The position numbers and the translations under genes were made by a program. Positions 1-11,865 of a DNA stretch of 64,000 nt are shown here, piece by piece. Each line of letters begins with the position of its first letter. Positions within the stretch are counted from its first letter, which is position 1. Source of the stretch: Saposhnikovia divaricata (taxonomy: Eukaryota > Streptophyta > Magnoliopsida > Apiales > Apiaceae); assembly GCA_036435485.1 (NCBI GenBank), contig CM071600.1:55425546-55489545 (forward strand), read 5' to 3'. Under the pieces are notes generated by a model. It saw only the letters and a list, made by a program, of their open reading frames with translations. It was not told the origin of the DNA and made no database searches.

Positions 1-1
1 T

Positions 2-589
2 TTACTTGAGTATGCCAATGGAGGCAATTTAGAACAACTTATAGAGTGCTCCGGTGATCGGGTGCAAGAACGGGAAGCAAGCAAGTATACTCATATGTTG
101 CTTAAAGGTCTCTGTCATGTGCATCGGAAGGGCTATGTTCATTGTGATCTAAAGGCGGATAATATTCTTGTTTTTCTTTCAAAACAAGAGAATGGGGAAC
201 TTGAGTATTCTTTGAAAATAGCGGATTTCGGACTGGCTAGAAGTACGAGATGTGATAATGCAGAGGATCATGGACATAAGCTACAAAGTTTACTAGGTGT
301 ACCCAACCATGATGTAGCAATTGATATATGGTCTCTTGGGTGTATTGTGGCTGAGATGCTTGTTGGCAAGTTGTTGTGGTGTAATCATCTTCAACTAGAT
401 CTTATGATGATGATAATTACCAAGGATAATGAAGAAAAATGGTTGGAGACGTTGCCGGAGTTTATGTCCAATGATGCAAAGGATTTTTTAAGGAGGTGTA
501 TGACAATGAATAAGAAGGAGAGATGGACTGGAGATAGGCTTTTGCAACACCCCTTTATAACTCAGTTTGTTGATGTTAATCTTGATTGA
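2..589 (+). CDS. MAPKKK-like serine/threonine protein kinase, 3' part (5' end outside window)
   Basis: The frame is open from base 2, so the gene enters from the left. The first visible residues, LLEYANGGNL, fit the hinge after the ATP-binding lobe of MEKK/MAPKKK-type kinases. The catalytic loop HCDLKADN (about 139-162) keeps the catalytic Asp and Asn, and ADFGLA (about 223-240) supplies the Mg-binding DFG. DIWSLGC (about 326-346) is the usual helix-F motif, and the domain ends in a normal C-lobe with RW before HPF. About ten residues that should carry the RGTPxYMxPE segment (P+1 loop and APE motif) are missing between the DFG region and DIWSLGC, with the reading frame kept. Family knowledge says such kinases phosphorylate MAPKKs in stress signalling. 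Whether this copy is active is doubtful. It ends in TGA and converges on the CWC27 gene. Confidence 0.8.
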   Translation, partial: LLEYANGGNLEQLIECSGDRVQEREASKYTHMLLKGLCHVHRKGYVHCDLKADNILVFLSKQENGELEYSLKIADFGLARSTRCDNAEDHGHKLQSLLGVPNHDVAIDIWSLGCIVAEMLVGKLLWCNHLQLDLMMMIITKDNEEKWLETLPEFMSNDAKDFLRRCMTMNKKERWTGDRLLQHPFITQFVDVNLD

Positions 590-1482
590 AGGCCTGCAAG
601 AATATCCTATTGGGAGCATCGGCTCCCTCTTGGTGGCAACAGGCACAACATAGTTAAAGAGTATCAAGTATAAGCAGGTGTTGCGACTTGCGAGAATTAA
701 ATTTTTGTAACGATGTTCAAAACGGGGAAAAGGAATATATTTGAATTTCGCCCAGGAGCATGCATGAATACCATACTAAAATCAAAAGTACGAGTCACCA
801 ACACAAGTTAAGAACTCTAACTCTCGTATTACAACTACATTGACACCCCGAAATATGCTGTAATTCCAATCAGGGAGCAAAACAAACCAATCTCTTGCCC
901 AGAATATTTGTAACACTCGAGATTTACAATTTACGTAACCTGTTTGTTTAATTATTATTTTTTTACAATATTACGTTACTGTTTTATTTAACTGAAATAT
1001 TAAGCACTATTATCAACTTTTCATTACAAATCAACAAATTGCCAGAATAGTGAATTAAGTTGTTCAAATTGTTCTTTTTAATAATGTAAACATGTTATTG
1101 TCACTTCATCAGTTGCTAATAACGATATTGGCTGCTATAAGAAGCTAGAATTTTGATTGCAACAATTGATATCTACTGTTATCACAGCTTTCTGCTAATA
1201 TTCTACAAGTAAAATAATTGGATTATAACGTATTAAGATCCTATTTTACAAAATCACTCACTGGGTACCGCTATGCAGTTAGAACATACAGGAGGGCAGG
1301 AGGGAGCCAGAAATATGGTCATGGTGATGCTTTATGGCTTCTGTTCCTTTCAATAAAATTTACCAAACCAGCCAACAGATAAATGTCCAACAATGTAGTT
1401 CAAGCCAACACTGAATAGCAGACCAGTAGATAGGATACTCTGAAGCATTACTTGAGATAAGATTCTATAGGAATGAACTTTA
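590..1482. other. Intergenic spacer between two convergent genes
   Basis: This stretch lies between the stop codon of the kinase and the stop codon of the minus-strand CWC27 gene, so it should contain both 3' untranslated regions. It is AT-rich and has no supportable coding frame. I see no repeat or mobile-element signature in it. Confidence 0.6.
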
Positions 1483-4400
1483 TTATGTAAGCGACTTTCC
1501 AGCCCATTCTCGTTCTCGTCGCTTTTGCTTTGCTTGCATTTTGTTGAACTTCTCTTTTCCCTTCTCCAGAAGAGGATCATGAACTACATAGTCATTCACA
1601 TTCTCGGTGCGAGTCATATTATCCTGTTGCAATAGCGGCGATTAGAATCTATGTATTATGTTAACTCCAGTTAGTGATCTAATAAAGTCTATTACAAAAC
1701 TTGACATGCCACTGTTGCATAATACACTATTATTCATTACTTTATGAGCTATTAACCCTTCTTGTCATATGCTATCACTATGTCACGTGATACTTGACAA
1801 ATTAAGCCTTTTAAGAATCTGAAAGTGATAGTGGGGGAAGAGAAAGAAAGAGAAAAGAAAATACCTTCCCGGATTGAGGTTCAAACTTCAGCTTAACTTT
1901 TGTCCAGTCAGACAAGTCCTCATCCTTGTGTCCTCCAGATTCACCATCAGCTCCAACAGATTTGGAGGACATGGTGGCCTTGAACTTTTCAAGCTTTGCC
2001 AGCACCTATCAATAATATTCTTAGTATGGACGAAAACCAAAGTTGCAAATGTACAACTAGATAATACTGAGAAACAAGAAATTTGAAGTGGCAAAGTCGA
2101 CAGCAGAAAAAGCTTTGAAGTCGAGACTTGGAAGCTCTCGACTTTCCCTTTCCACTCTATATATATGTGGCCACTCATATTTTCTAAATCACTGCATTCT
2201 TGTTCATTTGTCATTACACATATCTAGGGAAAAATGACATGCAGGCCAATTTACTAATTTCTTTGTCTCTAATAATGTGCGGGAACCAAACCGAACATTG
2301 AATTTAGTGCACATCATCATGTTTTCTTGGACTTCGTGTTTAGCCTGACTGTCAAGTATCAACAAACTATCAGCTAGGTCACGGGTTTGAACCCTAGAAA
2401 CAGCCTCGTAATAAGAAATAACTAAATAAGGGTAAGGCTGCATACAGAATGTTTCAGATCTTGCTGATGCAGAAGTGTTGTGCAGTAAGTACGGCCTTTA
2501 TTTCGTCAAAGTATTTCCGGATATCTATACTATCTATACTATACTATACTATAATAAGCAAAAGGGGGCATATTTTGTAGTTTGGTTAACCCCTCATTTT
2601 TGGTTATCCACTCAATTTTGGTTGACCCTTCCATTTACAACCGTTGGATCTTCAACTTAAATAGACAATGATTGTTAGATATAATACTAAAAATCGTTAT
2701 ACACAGAGGTCTAAAGTTCAAATCCTGCCAACAACATTTTAATTTAAAATTAATACTAAAAGAGGTTATATGGAAAGGTTGAAGGTTCGATTTCCGCCAA
2801 CAACATATTAATTTAGATTTAATACTAAAAGTTATTATATACAAAGGTCTAAGGTTCGAATCCTCCCAACAACATATTAAAATTAACATTTATAATATTA
2901 TACTACACTATAAGCAAATTAAAAAAAAAAAAAAAAATTAAAGTAACATGTGCTTTGCATGGGCTATAATCTAGTAATATTAATAATGGCAAGAGCTTAT
3001 CTCTTATCGTGGTTCGATTCTCGCACACCCCAAAATTTATGAGAGCAGATACTCATTTGTAAGGCATAAAAACCTAATTATTCAAAAAAAAAATTCTAAA
3101 ATGTGATATGCATACCAAATACCAATCATTAAGAAGTAAGTAGCATATAAAAACAATAAATTCTTTAAACTCCCATTAAAGTTTGAACCATGTTATATGC
3201 AACTTCATTGACGAGCGACGATAATGAATTTAACAATCTTAGGCCCATGTCACTACTTATTAAGAACGGAATTCGTTGATGAACAATTATTATCAATACC
3301 TTTAAAAGGCTCAAGTAAAAAGAAAGGTTTGCACAATAACAGAAAAAAAAGTGGCAAATAATAAATGACATTGAAAATAACATCATAAATTTGCAACATA
3401 CATCCTCTTCGTGCCCATGACGTCGACGCTTCTTCTGCTTTTGTAACTGCCTTTCTCGTTCAGCTTCTCCCAACAGTTGCAAGTCGACATCCGCATTGGC
3501 CAAACGCTCGGCCCTGGCTTCTGATCCTATTCCCTTCTTTAAAGCCAACTTCTCCACTTTTGGTTGATCATCAGAATTTTTGGCATTTGACCTGATATGC
3601 ATGATAGCAAACTATTAGTTGTAACTTGCAACATGTGAATTCTCCTGCAGCTTTATTATTGCACAATATGCAAATATTTAGAACTAGAAATTAAGATTAT
3701 AGAATATATCGGATGCAACAAGCTAACAAAAGGAGAATCATGCAGATTCATTAAAGAAGGCATATTTCATATAAACAAGAAGGAATAGTAATTATAATTT
3801 AGCAAAAAAAAGCAGAAATAATAATGAATCCATAATTCTGATAACAAATGTCATGCATAGCATTCCCATAAACTAGCCAACGTATTATCTAATTCATCAC
3901 ATCTTGTTTATGTTTAGGAAACAATGATTTCTTCCCATCTGCTCCAGTTCTTGGTTGATACCAATAAAATGTTGTGCTGTACAAAATAAAATTAAAAAGC
4001 TAGTATAGAATACAACCACTTATATCGTAGATTACGAACAAAATGGAACACAGCTGGTAATGTGGGTGTACATGTACACAGGTAATTCACAGATATTAAC
4101 CGCTCCTGAACTAATAGCAAACTTCTGAAATTCAAGTAACATTGAAAACAGTTTCATTAGATAGTTAAAATGTATTTAATGCAAAAATATAAACATTAGG
4201 ACAATAACCCGAAATATGCTTCTACCCAGTAATCTCATAACAGTAGCAAATTGTTCTTCAAGCAATGCAGTATGATACATAAGAATTAAAACTCATATTA
4301 TTACCTGGGAGGAGAATAGGAGCGTTCACGGTTTCTTGGACTTGAACTCGCTGAAGAAAGAAATGACAGGAAATCATGTTAGAGATAGGCTAGGGTGCTG

Positions 4401-7400
4401 CAATTTAACCACAAATTATTATTTTTCACTATAACCGGATTTGCAAACCACAGAAAATAAAAAAGTAGCGACCAGTTTCTTCAACTATTGCGAATGGGTA
4501 AAACTTAAAAAGTGACAGATCTACTGAACTAATTATTGCTAAATCATTAGATTCAACCATATGCTTTCCTCAAGTTCTTAGTTGTCCATGTTCGTTTTTT
4601 TTTATGTTGAACAAATTTCATTGGGACACAAGACCTCAAGGAAATATGACATCAGTACATTTTCTCTATTTACTGTCAAAGAGATATTTTTTTGCAAATA
4701 TATGCTATACAAACACATACCTTCTGCCTTCACTGAATAACATAAAAACCTAAATATATTTAATATAACCTCAATAATGGCTAAAGTATAGAAGTGAACG
4801 AATAAGCGTTAACCTGGGGGAAAAAAGTATCGATTCTATGCATATCACAAATTTGTGAGCTTAGTTGTAAGTTGTAACCCTCTTAAGGCAAGTAGTTAAT
4901 CTGTGTTAAGTTACCGGATCTCATAAAACCTCCCTCAAGGTATTACGAGGGCTTGATTGGATCATAATATTACATTCAACACTCCCCCTCACCCGAAAGC
5001 CCATTTTGGGCTAAAGAGTGGATCCCTAGAAACTTGTCTTTGGGGTGATAATCGACTTAGAGTCCAATTTATTTAAATGCGATAATATAGGGGGTAAGAG
5101 CGTTCCAACTTTTAGACCTCATGTAATCGAACTCTCATACCATGGTTACTTATCAGCTCTCCAAGAAAACTCTCCCAAAACCTTGAAATGTGCTAGGAGG
5201 GATTTTATAAATTATAGTAAATTATGTTCAACAATCTAAAATAAATTTTATATTAAGTTATATATATTACCACATTAAGTCATTTTTTGCATGACAGGAG
5301 AGGGTAACTATTCATCATCCAGATTTGATGATTAGGTTTATGTTTTAACTAATTAAAGTTCTAACTTCTAACCCAAGAATTAAGATAGGAGGGGAAGTAT
5401 TGTATCAACCATGGTGTGTGTGCACAAAAAAAAAATAACTTCAAACATCTCCATAAAAAAGGCACAAGGGGATTCTTCTGTTCTGCATGCAAAGGACCAC
5501 ACATGTCAACAAAGTTGTTTCAAGTTCTGAAATATATAACCGTGCGGAGCAAGAGATAATTAAATTAACTGTAAAATCTTTAGGTACAAGTGAATATTTA
5601 TATTATCCATTAAAAATGCTCTGGTAATTGAATATCAATAAAAAATAGTGCATTATGTTACCATTGTGTGACTTTTGCTTAGTTGAATGATCTCCAAGCT
5701 CCTTTCTTTTCTTAAGTATTTGTAATCGCATCCTGTTATCAAAGTTGGCCTCATCATCATCGCTATCAGGAAGGGTCTCTGAAAATTTACTGTGTGTCTC
5801 TTTCCATGATTCATCCTTCTTTGAACTTAGAGCTTCTCTAACACTTAACTGCATATCTTTCATAGCTTTGGCTTCTGATTCACTCTACATCAAACAAATT
5901 AAGTCAGACTGTTTGTTATACATTACTTTTGAATGATGCAAGTGAACAAGTTATAGACTTATAGTTCTCATGTAGTAGGTGCAGTATAAGATATAATATG
6001 TACTCATCAAAAGGGTTTTACATAAGTCTCGTGTTACAATGTATAAGCAATATGAAGCTTTAAAATTAGAAATGTATTACAACTAAGAAGCAACAGCAAC
6101 TACATATAAATGCAGTGAAATGGGCAGTTCAACATCCTTGGTATGTACAAGTTTACTTAGCACTACAAATATGGAGCAACATGTGATATCAAGATACTTA
6201 TCCTCCTGTATTTTTAAATTAGATTCATAAGAGTTTGTCCAACAAAACAAGAAAGGAGAAAAAAGGTCATGAGCGGAAAGAAAGTGCAGCAAAGGACAAC
6301 TAGTAAATTGTATTACTGAATTCACTTAAAAATTATTATTCACGTATGACTAAGTCTTTCTTCTCACAAGCAAGCCAGCTATACTCATCTCTTACCAGTC
6401 CTATTTTACACTCTAATCACTATTCATAGCTCACTAAACTACGTTCAAACCTTCTTCTCTACGTTCCTACTTATAGGTTCAAGGTTCGACTGCCATTCCC
6501 AATCCTAAAAGTAAACGATAATGTAAATATGTAACTGCAACCAGCTATAATCTGTTTTAATTTTATAGAAACAATATGCCACCTCTTGAAATGGCATAAT
6601 TACTCAGCCATATCCCATAGGTTTGGTAAAATAATACAGTGTCATTATTTAAAGTCGACCAGTACCGGTTTGCTGGCTGAACCGTCTTCCTTCAGCAAAC
6701 GAGGATCATCTAATACATCGTGACTACTTCTTATTTTTATCTTCACAGCTGCCAATTCTTTTTCCTCTTCTTCAGCTTCTTCTCCAAATGAAAGCAAGTT
6801 TAGCTTTCTGTGTAAAAATAACTGTAAATTATATGCAATCGTGACATAATAATTGTTGTATGTTTGTAAACCCAAAGATGCAAGGATGCAACTTACTTTG
6901 ACGCTTTCCTCTTTGTATCTCTGTTGCCACTATCATTTGAGGAGACCAAAGCTTTAGCAGGGGCTGCCCTTGGAACAATATCATCAAAAGGATTCCATAT
7001 CACCTGTGACACAATTGCATTTATAGTCTCTATCATACTTTCCTGATCTGAGGTCTTTGATCAGGAAGGCTATTTCCGCTCTTACAGAATTTAGCATTTA
7101 GGATTATTTGATGTATTTTAAGTTATCTTCATGTTTAATTTTTATTAATCATGTATTCCGAATGGAAGGGTTGCTTCAGATTAGTGAATTTCTATTCATT
7201 TATTAAACACGTTAAGCTCTACACAATGGAGTATATAAAAGTTGCATAATTTTTTTAAAACAGTATGTCTATGCTAGAACAGTTTCTTTTGTAATTATCC
7301 ACCTCCCCATATAAAGTCCTAACTGTACATCATAAAGGCATAAGATGTTCTCCAAATTGCCCTTTTCAAAAATCTATAGTCTTCAAGGTGGCTTCTTTCA

Positions 7401-9152
7401 ATAGAACCAATCCAATGTTTATAAAGTTTGGTTCTGGTTCATATTGTTTTTCTCTCTCCTAAGCTTTTAAAAAATTCAAATCATATATGTTTCTCTCCCC
7501 TTCTGTACACGCTATAAGAGAATCCAGTACATAAGAAGAAGAGTAAAATAAAGTAAAAAAATGTGTATTAACCTCAAGTTTCTTTGGACAAATATATACG
7601 TAACTTTCTAGTTTTACCGAACCATTTTGAGGGTATAGTTGGGAAAGTTTTGGCATAAATTATACCAACAATACAAAGAAAATAATTAATTTGCAAAGCT
7701 CTTACAAGAATATTAGGATTTTAATATGGAAAGGATGAAGTAATTTTGGATCAACACGCTTTAAAAAAAAAAATGGATCAACACATGATTCAAGAATAAA
7801 CGGAATGTAAAAATGAGAAACGCAAACTACACGCAAATATTAACGTTTTTTATTGAATATGTCTGTGTATCACTGTGTCTGTGAGTGTTTTAGAAACATA
7901 AATCAGAATAAGACTGCAACAGTAAAATTGATAATGATACGAAGTTGCAAAGTGAAAAGAATATAACATACCTCAACTGAAATTAATTTAGGGGGAGATT
8001 CTACTGGTCGATCATCCTTATCAGTTTCAACCTCAGAAAAGTTTAAGAGATTGTATAGTGAATCTCCAGTTACCTATAAAAAAATACTGAGTTTGAAAAG
8101 ATCCCAAGTTGAAACAATATCGAACAGAATTCTTACTGGCCATACCTTTCCGAAAATGGTATGTTTACGATCAAGCCAATCACAACGATCCAAGGTTATA
8201 AAAAACTGACTCCCATTTGAATTTGGTGATCCAGCATTCGCACATGCAACCAAGCCCCTGTGGTTGAACCTAAGGCGGGAATGGAACTCATCAGAAAATG
8301 TACCTCCATATATACTTTCACCACCTGTGAACATCAAATCAATGACATAATGAGGGGACAAGCATTTGTTTGAAATAGTAACTATTCCACTGCATAATAT
8401 TCTATGTTATCAAAGTGAAAACAAATTAATTAATACACACAAAAGCTAGCAAACATTGCAAAACAAAATTGTATTTATATAGAGATGTTTGTATAACAGG
8501 CATAGGGGACAAGAGATCTACCATCAGGCTTAAATGTGTGAAAGCTAATAATTAAAATCTGTATTCGACTAACATAATTGGCAGTCCTACAAAGATATAA
8601 GGTACATTGACCAACAAAGAATTATAGAACTTGAGGAGTCTAACCATTCATAAAATCATTGCCAGCCAGCATGTCCTCCCTGTTCGATTAGAAGGAATAA
8701 ATAACTTTAATTTTTTTTTTTTAATTCGAATGAAATATGCACTACAATGGCTAAATATTCGTAATCCTCATTCTTCCCTCAATTCCGTACATGTCAAATT
8801 AAACTACAGCGCAACGGAGATAAACGTGTATCGAAAACATAAACCCTAACTCAAATTAAACCATATTCGATAATTCCAGCACGAAAGTATGACAAGAAAA
8901 CTTTAATTCACATAAAATACATACAAAATTACCTTTGCCAGTGCCAGTAGGATCACCACCTTGGACCATAAATGACTTAATTATACGATGAAAAATGGTG
9001 TCATCATAATAACCTTCGAGACAGAGCTGAACGAAGTTGCGCACAGCTTTAGGAGCCTCTTTAGGCCATAGCTCTATGTCCAATGGACCGTATGTTGTCT
9101 TGAGCGAAACTTTGCCTTTGGTCGGAGGCTCCGATACGTAGATAGATGACAT
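1483..9152 (-). CDS. CWC27: Spliceosome-associated peptidyl-prolyl isomerase CWC27 homolog (cyclophilin CYP57 type), 10 exons
   Basis: Exons, read downward: 9152-8933, 8324-8146, 8073-7972, 7003-6897, 6807-6666, 5884-5662, 4350-4305, 3591-3402, 2005-1865 and 1623-1483. All introns are GT-AG and the phases join exactly, giving 1491 nt and 496 residues. Residues about 13-165 are the cyclophilin domain, with FHRII, FMVQGGDPTGTG, ANAGxNxNGSQFFIT-like and DWLDRKHTIFG motifs. The Arg56, Phe61, Gln64 and Trp123 equivalents of the classical isomerase active site are present. The second half is charged and low-complexity (EEAEEEEKEL, a KKRRRHGHEED cluster) and ends in the conserved block DYVVHDPLLEKGKEKFNKMQ. 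CWC27 proteins join the activated spliceosome (Bact complex) with CWC22; action in the nucleus is inferred from the family. The start is the only ATG ahead of the cyclophilin core. Length matches the roughly 500 residues usual for the family. Confidence 0.93.
2524..2974 (+). mobile_element. Candidate non-autonomous Helitron in intron 8 of CWC27
   Basis: The segment starts TCTATACTATC, followed by a TATACTA-rich run (a second possible TC start is at 2533), and ends ATAATCTAG. It is preceded by A and followed by T, the A^T insertion site typical of Helitrons. The GTGCTTTGCATGGGC stretch just before the CTAG end is a degenerate form of the 3' hairpin of plant Helitrons. It contains no coding capacity. 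The body holds three diverged ~70-bp repeats. The call rests on termini alone; there is no target duplication to test. Confidence 0.55.
2681..2880 (+). repeat. Three diverged ~70-bp tandem repeats with tRNA B-box-like cores
   Basis: Each unit has the plan ATACTAAAA - short spacer - AGGTTCGAATCC-like core - CCAACAACAT - TTAATTTA. The cores are AAGTTCAAATCC, AGGTTCGATTTC and AGGTTCGAATCC. The last contains a perfect match to the Pol III B box GGTTCGAATCC. The units lie within the Helitron candidate. Confidence 0.6.
2983..3095 (+). mobile_element. SINE-like fragment (B-box region plus A-rich tail)
   Basis: GTGGTTCGATTC followed by a non-tRNA segment and an A-rich end (AAAAAAAAA near 3090) resembles the 3' half of a tRNA-derived SINE. 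No A box is visible upstream, so it would be 5' truncated, possibly cut by the adjacent Helitron-like segment. It lies in the antisense direction to CWC27, within intron 8. Confidence 0.3.
4815..5245. repeat. Unclassified repeat-like insertion in intron 6 of CWC27
   Basis: This part of the 1.3-kb intron differs in texture from its AT-rich surroundings. It has a C-rich block (ACACTCCCCCTCACCC, about 4980) and ATACCATGG near 5137, words I associate with dispersed plant repeats. I see no clear termini, inverted repeats or duplication, so the class and even the limits are uncertain. Confidence 0.25.
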
Positions 9153-9227
9153 TGATTTGGAACTGAATGTTGAGGTTTTGAGATTGTCGGCTAAGTGTTT
9201 GTGTTATTGTCTGTGAGAAGGTGGAGT

Positions 9228-9233
9228 TTTATA
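9228..9233 (-). promoter_or_regulatory. TATA box of the CWC27 gene
   Basis: On the minus strand the sequence AATATAAAACTCC lies about 75 bases upstream of the CWC27 start codon, at the usual distance for a plant TATA box with a short leader. The region above it (9240-9330) shows no other promoter element that I can name. Confidence 0.5.
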
Positions 9234-9299
9234 TTTTCCCCTAATTCAGAAGCACTTGCCCGGTGTACTGTATGTTTCAATTTCAACGATGTTACCCGG

Positions 9300-11860
9300 A
9301 CCCGGATCGGCCTGAGTCAGTTGAGTTAACTTCTCTTTTTTTTTTGCTAAATAGTTGAGTTAACTTCTCGCTTTTGAATTCAGGAAGTAGTTTTTTTATT
9401 GTCGTAATTTGTATTTGTTTTTGTCTTTTAAATATTATTTTTAACGAGCTTAAAACCATGCAATTCACGAATTTTTTTATATTTTATTATTTTATATTGA
9501 TAATTTTGAGAGACAAATTTTATAGGTTTTAAATTTTTAAATGACATGATTTGGTTATAATAATTATACTAACTTAAAATCCGTAAAATTTGCTATTTCT
9601 AATTGAAATTTTAAAGACATAAATTTTATAGATTTAAAATTTTAAATAATGTGATCTGATTATATATATGTTTTTTGTGATATTTTAAGAAAATGAGAGA
9701 TTTTATTTTAAAAATTTTAAAAAAAATAATATATTTTAGTTGAAGAGATAAACAGTTAGTTATTAATTATTATAACATTATTATTTATTTTATCCTTTTT
9801 AAATAAAATTGTTCCTGGTATTATTTCAAAATAATAGGTTTCTATCAGAAAAATTAAAATAGGTAACGTGTTTTAGCTGAAAAATGTAATTGATTAATTA
9901 TTACTAATTATAATATTATCATTTAATTAAATTAAATAGAACTTGATGTATATTTTGAGAAGGAGATATTTTAATTAGATAGAATGCAAAAGATAATATT
10001 TTTTATCTGAAAATGGAAATTGATTAGTTACTGAAAAATTGAAAATATAACATGTTTCACTTGAAAAAAATTGATTAGTTATTGGTACTTATAATATTAT
10101 TTTATTCAATTAAGTAGAATTATGGAACAAAAAAGAAGTTGCAACAAATAAGGAAGGGACTAAAGTACAACTGTGCAAGTGCCAAATATAAATACTGATT
10201 TTTTTAAAAAAATGATATGATTTTTTTCTTTAATTTGAATTTAAAAATTTTAAGACATGAATTTCGTGATTTTAAATTTTTAAATGATATGATTTGATAA
10301 TGATTACAACAATGTTGCCTATGATATTTCTAGAAAATGAGGAATTTTAGTTAGAAAATATAGAAATAATGATACAATTTAGGTGGAAAAAAAAAGTACT
10401 TGATTAATTGTTAGTAATTAAATATAAAAAATTGATTAGTTATCAAAGGTAACATGTTTTACATGAAAAGGAATATTGATTAGTTATTAGTAATTATAAA
10501 TAATTAAGCAAGGGCAATTAAGTAATACGATAAATTATTAAGTGTGCGTAATTAAGTAATGATTATCAAAAATTGAGTAAGGGTAATTAGGTAAAAACAC
10601 AAAATGTCATACTGATCGAACAAATTTTCAATATTTCGGCTATTATAATATAGTATATAGGTAGTATATTATTATAATATAATATTTTTATTAAAATTAT
10701 GTTAAAAATATTGTAATTTTTAAAACCCGTGTGATGCATGATTTTTTTTTTAATATAATATAATTTTTATGTAATTTGTCATTAAAAATTTTAAGATATG
10801 AATTTTTTAGGTTATATAATTTTTATTTAATTTATCTTTGAAATTTTTAAGATATTGAATTTTGTAGACTTAAAATTTTTAACTAATATGATTTCATTAA
10901 AATATTTATATATATGTTGCCCATAACATTTTTAGAAAAGAAGATATTTTAGTTAGAAAATATAAAGAAGATATTACATTTAAGCTGAAAAAGATAGTTA
11001 GTTACTTATAAAATATTATTAATTTATTTCATAAAATACAATAACCCGTTAAATTTTTGGAAAATGAGGGATTTTAGTTAGAAAAGTTAGAAAAGGTAAT
11101 GTGTTGTAGTTGAAAAAGTTAATTAGTTAGTTATCAAGAATTATAATATTGTTATTTTTTTAATTCGAAAGGAAATATTAATGATTGGAAGATATGGTAC
11201 GCTTGATGTTTTTAGGCGTTTATAAAAGGTAATATTTTCAACTAAAGGTAAATGTGAAAAAGGCAATCGATTAATTATCATTAATTATATTATGTTATTA
11301 TTTATTTTAGGTGTTTTAATAGTATAAATATCGTATGTATTTTTCTTTATAATGAAGGGTACATAAGTAAATTCACGAAGTACCAAAAAACATGTAAAAA
11401 AAATGAAGGGTACATAAGTAAATTCACGAAGTACCAAAAAACATGTACCAAAATTTTTAATATTTCGGTTATTATATAATAGTATAGATTTATGGTGTCC
11501 GTTTTATTTTTAGAACAAAAAAAGATTTTAACTAAAAAAAATAGAAAAAATAATACGTTTTAACTAAAAAGATAATTGATTAGTTATTAGTATTAGTTAG
11601 GTGTTATTAATTGTAATATTAACATTGTATATTATTAAATAAAATTGCTCGTATTGTTTTTAAAAAGAAGAGAAGCTTTAGTCAGAAAAAATATAGAAAA
11701 ATATTTATTTTACCTAAAAAAAGGAGAATGATTAGTTATTAAAAAAATATAATAGCTAACATGTTTTACATGTGCAAAAAGAAATTCTAGTTAAATAAAG
11801 GGCTTTTTTCATAAATAAATAGGAAAAAGTAAATTTTTGTACATTTACTTTTGTTAAGAA
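9300..11860. repeat. Gene-free AT-rich region with a degenerate tandem array
   Basis: No coding frame is supportable. A unit of very roughly 110-160 bases recurs about nine or ten times in decayed form. Its plan is GAAAATGAGGGATTTTAGTT, then AGAAAA and GGTAACATGTTTTA, then TTGAAAAA, then TTGATTAGTTATTAGTAATT, then ATAATATTATTATT. Copies begin near 9690, 9820, 9955, 10330, 10925, 11050, 11210, 11510 and 11650. Similar text reappears at 17665-17760, beyond the foldback and MULE elements, so those elements probably interrupted the array. Confidence 0.6.
11351..11447 (+). repeat. Perfect ~46-bp tandem duplication (51-bp period)
   Basis: The segment AATGAAGGGTACATAAGTAA and the bases after it, up to CATGTA, occurs at 11351-11396 and again at 11402-11447 with no difference that I can see. 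It is a recent local duplication inside an otherwise old, diverged array. Confidence 0.85.
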
Positions 11861-11865
11861 TAGCT

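Noticed and set aside
6470..6500. tRNA gene suggested by GGTTCAAGGTTCGACTGCC
   Set aside because: Only a B-box-like word; no A box, no cloverleaf and it lies within a CWC27 intron.
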